Origin: Natrialbaceae archaeon
Lineage (GTDB): Archaea > Halobacteriota > Halobacteria > Halobacteriales > Natrialbaceae
Direction of reading: 5' to 3'
Assembly (NCBI GenBank): GCA_003559215.1
Contig: PWMF01000214.1
Coordinates: 1 to 37,130, forward strand
Length of the DNA stretch: 37,130 nucleotides
Shown here piece by piece: positions 31,084-37,130 of this stretch (position 1 is the first letter of the stretch; each line of letters opens with the position of its first letter). A program made the translations under genes and the position numbers. The notes below the pieces were generated by a model. That model was not told the origin of the DNA. It saw only the letters and a list, made by a program, of their open reading frames with translations, and ran no database searches.

Positions 31084-31156
31084 TGTATCCGAAAACGTCG
31101 ACTGCCGTGAGTGAAGGTCCGTTTTCGGTAGATGGCGACGGCGGGGAGATCGCCGG

Positions 31157-31163
31157 TTTTATT
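31157..31163 (+). promoter_or_regulatory. TATA box of the three-helix membrane protein gene
   Basis: TTTTATT is centred 28 bases before ATG 31188, consistent with leaderless transcription and with rejecting the upstream in-frame ATG at 31083. Confidence 0.45.
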
Positions 31164-31187
31164 CGCTCGCTCCGCCGAGGGCCGTCG

Positions 31188-31523
31188 ATGGTCGACGCGA
31201 ACGTCTTGCTGGGGCTGTTCTGGATCGGCTGTGGGCTCGTCATCCTCGCGCCCGCCGTCCTGATCGCGTTCGGCGGGCGGGCGGATCTCCACGTCCACTA
31301 CGATGAGGCCGTCGATCCCGAGTACGTCTCGCGGCGGGCCGGGACGACGGCCCTGCTGATGGGACTGGTGACCGTCGCCTACGGCGCCCACCAGCTGCTG
31401 TACGGGTTCTCCTCGACGGCGTTCGGCGGTCTGCTCGTCGCCCTCCTGATCCTGAGTTCGCTCACGAAGCGGTTCGCGCAGGGCTGGGGGTACGACGCGG
31501 ACGACGACGCCGCGACGGAGTGA
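31188..31523 (+). CDS. Small membrane protein (SdpI/DUF3784-like look)
   Basis: This 111-residue protein has three predicted membrane segments: near 5-26, 54-72 and 75-93. A hydrophilic segment between the first two has RADLHVHYDEAVDPEYVSRRAG. The layout recalls small DUF3784-type membrane proteins, which is a weak guess. The start is set by a TATA box 28 bases upstream. It is divergent from lrp and converges with the next small membrane gene 27 bases away. Confidence 0.75.
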   Translation: MVDANVLLGLFWIGCGLVILAPAVLIAFGGRADLHVHYDEAVDPEYVSRRAGTTALLMGLVTVAYGAHQLLYGFSSTAFGGLLVALLILSSLTKRFAQGWGYDADDDAATE

Positions 31524-31550
31524 GCGAACCGAAGCGAGACCAGAGCGTGG

Positions 31551-31811
31551 TCAGAACACCCCGAGGACCGTCCCGAGCAGGAACATCCCCGTCCCGATCG
31601 CGGCCATCGCCGCCCCGAACGCGGCGATTCCTGCGTTCTGTCTGGCGGTTTCCGGTTCCGTCTCGTCGATCCCGGTCGCGAAGGTGACGAGGGTAATGGC
31701 GCCGCCGGCGAGGAGCAGCGTTTGCCCGAGCCCCGGAATCGCGCCACCCCAGCCGTCGCTGGCGAACCCGACGCTCCCGTAGACGAGCGCACAGCTGCCG
31801 AGGACGAGCAT
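31551..31811 (-). CDS. Small membrane protein
   Basis: This 86-residue protein has three predicted membrane segments: MLVLGSCALVYGSVGF, LGQTLLLAGGAITLVTF, and AAFGAAMAAIGTGMFLLG near the C-terminus. A GTG at 31841 would add ten residues (VDPVRRYRLS) and is plausible, since it gives a positively charged N-terminus. It follows porB on the same strand after about 107 bases. No family is recognised. Confidence 0.65.
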   Translation of the reverse strand: MLVLGSCALVYGSVGFASDGWGGAIPGLGQTLLLAGGAITLVTFATGIDETEPETARQNAGIAAFGAAMAAIGTGMFLLGTVLGVF

Positions 31812-31918
31812 CGAGAGCCGGTACCGCCGAACCGGGTCCACACCCGCTCCGTCATCCTCTCGAACAGTAGTTCTGCCGGCTCGGACACGGCCGCGAAAAA
31901 GATCGCTCGAGGTCGTCG

Positions 31919-32854
31919 TTACGTGTGGCGGTCGAGCAGGTCGTAGCTGCGCTCCCACTCGGCGTCCTCGTCGAAGTAGCGCTCGGCGACCGGCTGGTCG
32001 GGCATCTCGCCGACGGCCTTCTTCTCCTCGGTGTAGGAGGGGCTCTCGTCGTCGACGTAGTACCGACCGGTGAGGACGGTGCCCTCGTTGAGGACGTCCT
32101 CGGTTTCGCGCATCATCCGGGCGGCCTCCTCGCGGTCGTTGACGTCGAACTCGTAGTCGTCGGACTCCTGAACGTCGATGTAGGGGACGTACTGCCGGGC
32201 GTCCTTGTTCCAGGTCGGACACTGGGTCAGGAAGTCGACGTGAGCGAAGCCGTCGTGCTCGATCGCTTCCTTGATGATCTCCTTGGCCTGGTTGGGGTTG
32301 ACCGCGGCGGTGCGAGCGATGTACGTCGCACCGGCGTTCAACGACGTCGAAAGCGGGCGAAGCGGCGACTTCGCGCTACCGGAGGGTTGGGTCTTGGACT
32401 TGTGACCCTTGGGGCTCGTGGGTGAGGTCTGGCCCTTCGTCAGCCCGAAGATCTCGTTGTTGAACACGATATACGTGATGTCGTGGTTCTCCCGGGCCGT
32501 GTGGATCCAGTGGTTGCCGCCGATCCCGTAGCCGTCGCCGTCACCGCCGGCGGCGATGACCTCGAGTTCGGGGTTGGCCAGCTTCGCCGCACGGGCCACG
32601 GGCAGCGAGCGGCCGTGGATCGTGTGGAAGCCGTACGTGTCGAGATAGCTGTTCAGCTTGCCCGAACAGCCGATCCCGGTGACCGTCAGGACCTCCTCGG
32701 GGGTCTTGCCGACCTCCGGGAGGGCCTGTTTCAGCGACTTCAGTACGCCGAAGTCGCCACAGCCTGGACACCAGGTCGGCTGCGGTTCGACGCCGGGCGT
32801 GAACTCGTCCCGGTCGATCTCTCGTTCCTCACCGATTGCGTTGAATGCACTCAT
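31919..32854 (-). CDS. porB: Pyruvate:ferredoxin oxidoreductase beta subunit
   Basis: This 311-residue subunit carries thiamine diphosphate and an iron-sulphur cluster in the two-subunit haloarchaeal enzyme. Seen: WCPGCGDFG with Cys29 and Cys32, IGCSGK with Cys63, and a fourth at Cys212 (QCPTWN). GDGDGYGIGGNH at 104-115 is the diphosphate-binding motif, with GLTKGQTSPTSP after it. The enzyme oxidises pyruvate with CoA and passes electrons to ferredoxin. Three bases separate it from porA. The choice of pyruvate rather than 2-oxoglutarate rests on partner length and on resemblance to Halobacterium PorB. Confidence 0.92.
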   Translation of the reverse strand: MSAFNAIGEEREIDRDEFTPGVEPQPTWCPGCGDFGVLKSLKQALPEVGKTPEEVLTVTGIGCSGKLNSYLDTYGFHTIHGRSLPVARAAKLANPELEVIAAGGDGDGYGIGGNHWIHTARENHDITYIVFNNEIFGLTKGQTSPTSPKGHKSKTQPSGSAKSPLRPLSTSLNAGATYIARTAAVNPNQAKEIIKEAIEHDGFAHVDFLTQCPTWNKDARQYVPYIDVQESDDYEFDVNDREEAARMMRETEDVLNEGTVLTGRYYVDDESPSYTEEKKAVGEMPDQPVAERYFDEDAEWERSYDLLDRHT

Positions 32855-32857
32855 GGA

Positions 32858-34762
32858 TTAGTCACCTGCAGCGGGTTCGATTCGTACCTGTGCGGACGGT
32901 TCGCGGTCCTCGTCGGCGACGTTGACCTCGTAGCCTTCAACGATCTCCGCCGGCTCGAACGGGTTGCCGTTGTACTTCAGCAGGCTGGTCATCTTGTCGC
33001 CGAAGCGGCCGAGTTCCTTCTGGATCAGGCCGCGGAACTGGGCGGTGGCGTTCATCTCGACGACCATCGCCTCGTCGACGCTCTCGAGGAACTCCGTCAC
33101 CTCGGCCTCGGCGAACGGCATCATGTCGGAGACGCTGATGCCTTTCACCGAGTGGCCGCTGTCGTTCAGCCGTTCGACGGCCTCGACGACGGCGCCCTTG
33201 CTCGAGCCCCAGGTGATGATACCGTACTCGGCGTCTTCGTCGCCGAAGTAGGTCTGGTTGGAGTCGTGTTCTTCGTCGAGCTCCTCGCGGATCGAATCGA
33301 GTTTCTCGATGCGGCGGGTCATCTGGTAGACCCGGTTGTCCGGGTCCTCGCTGATGTGCCCGACGGGCGAGTGCTCGTTCCCGGTCGCGAGGTAGCGTCC
33401 GCCCTTCTGGCCGGGCAGCGAGCGCTTGCTGACGTTCTTCTCGTTGTCCTCGTAGCCGAAGCGCTCGAACTTGCCGGAGTTGTCGTGTGCGGCCTCCTTG
33501 AGTTCCTCCTCGGTGAGGGTCGTGCCCAGTCCCGGCTCGGGCTCGCGGTCGAAGAACTCGACGTCGACGTTCTTGTTCTCGCCGGAGAGCTTCTGGTCGT
33601 AGATGATAATCGTCGGGATCTGGTACTCCCAGGCGATGTGGAAGGCGAGCCGGGTCTGCTCGTAGGCCTCCTCGATGGTTCCGGGCGCGAAGACGACCCG
33701 CGAGGAGTCGCCCTGGCTCGTGTAGAGGACGAACTCGAGGTCGCCCTGTTCGGGTTTCGTCGGCATCCCGGTCGAGGGGCCGGCGCGCATAGACTCGACG
33801 AGCACGAGCGGCGTCTCGGTCATCTCGGCGAGACCGAGCGGTTCGCTCATCAGGGCGAAGCCACCCCCGGAGGAACCGGACATGGCTTTCGCGCCGGCGT
33901 GGCTCGCGCCGACCGCGAGCGCCGCGGCGGCGATCTCGTCCTCGACCTGTTCGGAGACCCCCCCGATGTCGGGGAAGTTCTGGCTGAGGATGGTGAACAC
34001 GTCGGTCCACGGCGTCATCGGGTAGCCGGCGATGAAGCGACAGCCGCCGTCGATCGCGCCGTAGGCGATCGCGTTCGAGCCCGACAGCAGCGCCTGTTCG
34101 GTGTCGTGTTCGCCCGTCGGGACGCGGAGATCGTGGGTCGTCTCGAACTCCTCGTCGACCATCTCGTAGGCCTCGTGGAGGATCTCGAGGTTCGCCTCGA
34201 GGATGTCGTCGCTCATCGCGCCCGACATCAGATCCTCGATGTGCTCGAGCTCCATGTCGAGCAGTCCCGCCGTGATACCGACGCCGGCGGTGTTTCGCAT
34301 GACCTCGCGGCCGTGTTCCTTGGCGAGGCCGCGGAGATCGACCGGGTAGACGTGCCAGTCGTTCTCCTCGGCGCGCTCCTCCAAGTCGAGGTAGGCGACA
34401 TCGTCCTCGCTGAGCAGTCCCTCGTCGTAGACGATGACACCGCCCTCGCGGAGTTCGTCCAGGTTCTCCGAGAGGGGTTTGATCTCCTCGTTGCCGTAGT
34501 AGGCCTCCTCCTGTGGGTTCCGAGCGAAGGAGTCCCCCAACGCGAGGAGGAAGTTGTAGCCGTCGCCCCGTGACTGTACCTCGTCTGCTGCCGCCCGAAT
34601 CTCGACGTAGGTGTGGCCACCGCGGATCCGCGACGGATAGTGGCGGTGTGTGAACACGTCGAGCCCCGAGCGCATCAGCGCCTTCGCGAAATTCTGGCTC
34701 GTCGAGTCGATTCCGTCTCCGGAACCGCCTGAGACTCGCCAGATGAGTTCGTCATCGCTCAT
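32858..34762 (-). CDS. porA: Pyruvate:ferredoxin oxidoreductase alpha subunit
   Basis: This 634-residue subunit is a fusion of the gamma-type domain (about 1-190) and the alpha-type domain. The gamma part has IWRVSGGSGDGIDSTSQNFA and HRHYPSRIRGGHTYVEIR in its first 60 residues. The alpha part has FIAGYPMTPWTDVFTIL, the pyruvate/cofactor site where many enzymes read YPITPS, and SGSSGGGFALMSEPLGLAEM. Length favours PorA over KorA, which is shorter. ATG 34762 starts MSDDELIWR, the conserved haloarchaeal start; the frame runs to 34864 through non-conserved sequence. It is divergent from the E2-OsmC gene, with 257 bases between the starts, so the two may share control of acetyl-CoA formation. Confidence 0.93.
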   Translation of the reverse strand: MSDDELIWRVSGGSGDGIDSTSQNFAKALMRSGLDVFTHRHYPSRIRGGHTYVEIRAAADEVQSRGDGYNFLLALGDSFARNPQEEAYYGNEEIKPLSENLDELREGGVIVYDEGLLSEDDVAYLDLEERAEENDWHVYPVDLRGLAKEHGREVMRNTAGVGITAGLLDMELEHIEDLMSGAMSDDILEANLEILHEAYEMVDEEFETTHDLRVPTGEHDTEQALLSGSNAIAYGAIDGGCRFIAGYPMTPWTDVFTILSQNFPDIGGVSEQVEDEIAAAALAVGASHAGAKAMSGSSGGGFALMSEPLGLAEMTETPLVLVESMRAGPSTGMPTKPEQGDLEFVLYTSQGDSSRVVFAPGTIEEAYEQTRLAFHIAWEYQIPTIIIYDQKLSGENKNVDVEFFDREPEPGLGTTLTEEELKEAAHDNSGKFERFGYEDNEKNVSKRSLPGQKGGRYLATGNEHSPVGHISEDPDNRVYQMTRRIEKLDSIREELDEEHDSNQTYFGDEDAEYGIITWGSSKGAVVEAVERLNDSGHSVKGISVSDMMPFAEAEVTEFLESVDEAMVVEMNATAQFRGLIQKELGRFGDKMTSLLKYNGNPFEPAEIVEGYEVNVADEDREPSAQVRIEPAAGD

Positions 34763-34991
34763 TGAGATCAGTGGCCAGTTGGCCAGCCGTATCCAGATTT
34801 TGGTCTCACCGTGCCTAAAGCCTTTGCTATAGATTATCATGCATCTATCGTGAAGAATGTACAACCATCCAATTTAGGCCGAGAGTCTCGCGCGGTTAAC
34901 AGTAAGGACGCCGACCGATAGCGAACGATTCGGTAGCCGGTATCCGGACGGCCGGAACTCGTTTCCCCAGGGGTTCCCGCGACCGGTACGC

Positions 34992-35015
34992 TTTATTCGC
35001 TCGTCGTTAGAGGAG
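34992..35015 (+). promoter_or_regulatory. Promoter and ribosome-binding site of the E2-OsmC gene
   Basis: TTTATT at 34992-34997 is centred about 26 bases before the ATG, and AGAGGAG at 35009-35015 lies just ahead of it. Whether the mRNA is leaderless or uses the AGAGGAG site cannot be decided from sequence. Confidence 0.45.
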
Positions 35016-35019
35016 TGCT

Positions 35020-36834
35020 ATGGGGTATGTTATCAAGATGCCGAAACTCGGGCTGGAGATGGAACGCGGAGAGCTCCTCGAGTGGGCGGTCGACGAGGGC
35101 GAGACGCTCGAGGAGGGCGAACTCGTCGCCGAGGTCGAATCCGAGAAAAGTATCGGCGAGATCGAGGCCCGGGAACACGGCGTTCTCCGACGGACCTACC
35201 TCGAGCCGGGCGAGACGGTGCCGCCGGGAACGCCGATCGGAATCGTCGCCCCCGCGGACGACGACATCGGCGACCTCGAGGCCGAGGTCGACGCCGAACT
35301 CGAGGACGTCGACGCCGGTGACGCTGCCGACACGACCGCGGACGCGGGCTCGGGCTCGAGCGCCGAACCCGCGACCGACGGCGCCGCGTCGGGGACGGCG
35401 ACGGGATCGACCGACGCGGGCAAGGTCTCGCCCCGCGCACGGAAACGGGCCGAGGAGCTCGACGTCGACCCCGTGACCGTCGAGGGAACGGGCTATCAGG
35501 GGGCGATCACCGAGGAGGACGTCGAACGAGCGGCCGAGGCCGACGAGTCGGGGGCTGACGTCCAGGCCTCCCCGCGAGCCCGCAAGCGCGCCGAGGAACT
35601 GGGCGTCGACCTCGCGACCGTCGAGGGCACGGGCTATCAGGGATCGGTCACCGAGGAGGACGTCGAGGCGGCCGCCGAGTCGGCCGACGACGCCGGACGG
35701 ACCCTTCTCGAGGAGCGCCCGTTCGACGGGATGCGCCGGACCATCGCTTCGCGGCTCGGCGAGAGCTACCGCGAGGCCGTCCATGTCACGACCCACCGCG
35801 AGGCCGACGCCGAGGCGCTGTTCGACGCCGTCGACGCCGCGGACGACGCCCTCGAAGCCGACGTCTCCGTCCAGGACGTGCTCCTGCTCGCGATTTCGGC
35901 GGCCCTCGAGGATCACCCCGAGTTCAACGCGACCTTCGAGGACGATACCCATCGACTCTGGACCGAGCACAACCTCGGAGTCGCCGTCGACATCGAGCAG
36001 GGGCTCATCGCTCCCGTCCTCCGGAACGTCGACGAGAAATCGCTCGAGGCGGTCGCCATCGAGCGCCGCGAGCTCGTCGGCGCGGCGACCGAGGGCGAGT
36101 ACACGATGGACGATCTGCGAGGCGGGACGTTCACGGTGACGAACCTCGGCGTCCTCGGGGTCGAGTCGTTCGATCCGATCATCAACCCGCCCCAGGTCGC
36201 CATCCTCGGGGTCGACGCCATCGCCGAGCGACCGACGCGGGGCGCCGACGACGGCGTCGAGTGGCGCCGTCACCTCCCGTTCGATCTCTCCTTCGACCAC
36301 CGGGTCGTCGACGGCGCCGACGCAGCCAGGTTCCTCGGGACGCTAGTCGAACGCATCGAGGAGCCGTGGTCGCTGCTGCCGGACGAGGTCGCCGCTGAGG
36401 CCGGCGAGCGAGCGGACACGGCCGAAACAGAGATGCCCGGTCGAACCGTCAGCGCCTCGAATCCCGAGGGGATGGCAGGCACGATTGGGGCCGGATCCTT
36501 CGAGTGGCGCTACGACGAGCCCGAGGACGCCGGCGGGACGGAGACGGGCCCGACGCCGGTCGACGTCTTCCTCGGCGGGCTGGCCGCCTGTCTCTCGCTC
36601 TCGATTCGGTTCCAGGCCGAGAAGCGCAACGCCGCCGTCGGCGAGATCGACGTCACGACCGACGCCGATCCCGAACACGGGGCCGTCGAAGAGATCGCGG
36701 CGACGGTTCGCCTCGAGAGCGACGCCGACGACGAAACCCTCGAGCGGATCGTCGAGGTCGGCGAGCGGGGCTGTCACGTCTCGCAGCTGCTCCGCGAGGA
36801 TCTGCGGCTCGAGCTCTCCTGGGAGCGGCACTGA
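35020..36834 (+). CDS. Dihydrolipoamide acyltransferase (E2) fused to an OsmC domain
   Basis: This 604-residue protein is an E2 of a 2-oxoacid dehydrogenase complex with an extra domain. Order: lipoyl domain 1-80 with Lys43 (ESEKSIGEI), two subunit-binding domains at about 136-172 and 183-219 (both SPRARKRAEEL...GTGYQG), and acyltransferase domain about 230-455 with His427 and Asp431 in DHRVVDG. An OsmC domain follows at about 472-604, with FLGGLAACLSL (Cys524) and ERGCHVSQLL (Cys585). The frame is continuous and all active residues are present. Normal E2 ends near 455-470. Ohr/OsmC proteins are known to accept electrons from lipoylated proteins, so the fusion would put a thiol peroxidase beside its donor; that is inference. 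The matching E1 genes may be those at 15.6-17.6 kb. Confidence 0.92.
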   Translation: MGYVIKMPKLGLEMERGELLEWAVDEGETLEEGELVAEVESEKSIGEIEAREHGVLRRTYLEPGETVPPGTPIGIVAPADDDIGDLEAEVDAELEDVDAGDAADTTADAGSGSSAEPATDGAASGTATGSTDAGKVSPRARKRAEELDVDPVTVEGTGYQGAITEEDVERAAEADESGADVQASPRARKRAEELGVDLATVEGTGYQGSVTEEDVEAAAESADDAGRTLLEERPFDGMRRTIASRLGESYREAVHVTTHREADAEALFDAVDAADDALEADVSVQDVLLLAISAALEDHPEFNATFEDDTHRLWTEHNLGVAVDIEQGLIAPVLRNVDEKSLEAVAIERRELVGAATEGEYTMDDLRGGTFTVTNLGVLGVESFDPIINPPQVAILGVDAIAERPTRGADDGVEWRRHLPFDLSFDHRVVDGADAARFLGTLVERIEEPWSLLPDEVAAEAGERADTAETEMPGRTVSASNPEGMAGTIGAGSFEWRYDEPEDAGGTETGPTPVDVFLGGLAACLSLSIRFQAEKRNAAVGEIDVTTDADPEHGAVEEIAATVRLESDADDETLERIVEVGERGCHVSQLLREDLRLELSWERH

Positions 36835-36858
36835 TCGGCTCCTCGCGGTGCCGCCCGA

Positions 36859-37130
36859 TCAGTCCGGGTACGTCGCGTCGGGCTCCGGGATCGACTCGAC
36901 GTTGGCCGCGGTCTCGAATATCGTCCCGTTCAGTTCGTCAGCGGTGTCGAAATACCAGAACTCGACGCCGTCGTAGTTCCCGCTCTGGATCACCGGCATC
37001 CCCACGTCCTCGAACGTCTCGACGACCGCGTGAGGATCCTCGAACGCGAAGCAGGCGACGTGGTGGAGCCCTTCGCCGTGTTCCTCGAGGTGTTCGGTGT
37101 AGATGCTCGGTCCCTCGAGCGGCTCGATCA
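36859..37130 (-). CDS. VOC family protein, truncated by the window edge
   Basis: About 90 C-terminal codons are seen before the edge. They include EHGEGLHHVACFAFEDP with the metal-binding His, GMPVIQSGNYDGVEFWYFDT, and a final glutamate-bearing strand TIFETAANV. The pattern is that of methylmalonyl-CoA-epimerase-like or lactoylglutathione-lyase-like VOC proteins. The start lies outside the window. It converges with the E2-OsmC gene, with 24 bases between stops. Confidence 0.8.
   Translation of the reverse strand, partial: IEPLEGPSIYTEHLEEHGEGLHHVACFAFEDPHAVVETFEDVGMPVIQSGNYDGVEFWYFDTADELNGTIFETAANVESIPEPDATYPD

Noticed and set aside
32483-34573. 696-codon plus-strand open frame opposite porAB
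   Set aside because: It spans two genes with clear cofactor and cysteine motifs on the minus strand and shows no recognisable domain itself.

Overview
The window is chromosomal DNA from a halophilic archaeon (class Halobacteria). Predicted proteins are strongly acidic and base composition is high in G+C. Secreted proteins carry twin-arginine signals, several with a lipobox. Many start codons sit about 27 bases downstream of a TATA box, as in leaderless transcripts. The families are typical of haloarchaea: HalOD1, Bat-type HTH-10, TrmB, Lrp, two-subunit pyruvate:ferredoxin oxidoreductase and tungsten aldehyde oxidoreductase. The genus cannot be named from the sequence alone.

Layout, left to right. 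1-3.6 kb: two tandem paralogous acyl-CoA ligases. 3.8 kb: tRNA-Ala(GGC). 4.0-7.1 kb: three exported proteins, namely a duplicated-domain lipoprotein, a CHRD protein and a low-complexity repeat protein. 7.4-9.8 kb: aldehyde:ferredoxin oxidoreductase with a small partner gene and a perfect palindrome upstream. 9.9-13.7 kb: a winged-helix protein, then a tyrA-methyltransferase-surE operon. 13.8-15.5 kb: small exported or membrane proteins and two regulators. 15.6-17.9 kb: an E1alpha-E1beta-lipoyl domain operon. 17.9-19.5 kb: a quinone-reductase-like enzyme and a membrane protein. 19.5-22.7 kb: a gene-poor stretch with hairpins, a HalOD1 protein, a probable IS200/IS605-type remnant and a divergent pair of TrmB regulators. 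23.0-26.4 kb: a metal-independent-looking Fe-ADH/maleylacetate-reductase homologue, an MhqO-like dioxygenase, an OsmC protein and a divergent winged-helix regulator. 26.4-31.8 kb: an EamA transporter, a NosL-like lipoprotein, an SRPBCC protein, a methyltransferase, a HAD phosphatase, an Lrp regulator and two small membrane proteins. 31.9-34.8 kb: porAB. 35.0-36.8 kb: an E2 acyltransferase fused to an OsmC domain. The window ends in a truncated VOC protein.

Central 2-oxoacid metabolism recurs here. PorAB is the ferredoxin-linked route to acetyl-CoA. The E1alpha/E1beta/lipoyl operon and the distant E2 look like parts of an NAD-linked 2-oxoacid (acetoin-type) dehydrogenase; no E3 is visible. The most interesting object is the 604-residue E2: one lipoyl domain, two near-identical subunit-binding domains, an intact acyltransferase domain, and a C-terminal OsmC domain with both redox cysteines. 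Because Ohr/OsmC peroxidases are known to be reduced by lipoylated proteins, the fusion suggests a peroxidase tethered to its own electron donor. A second OsmC gene sits in a probable quinone/electrophile cluster 10 kb away.
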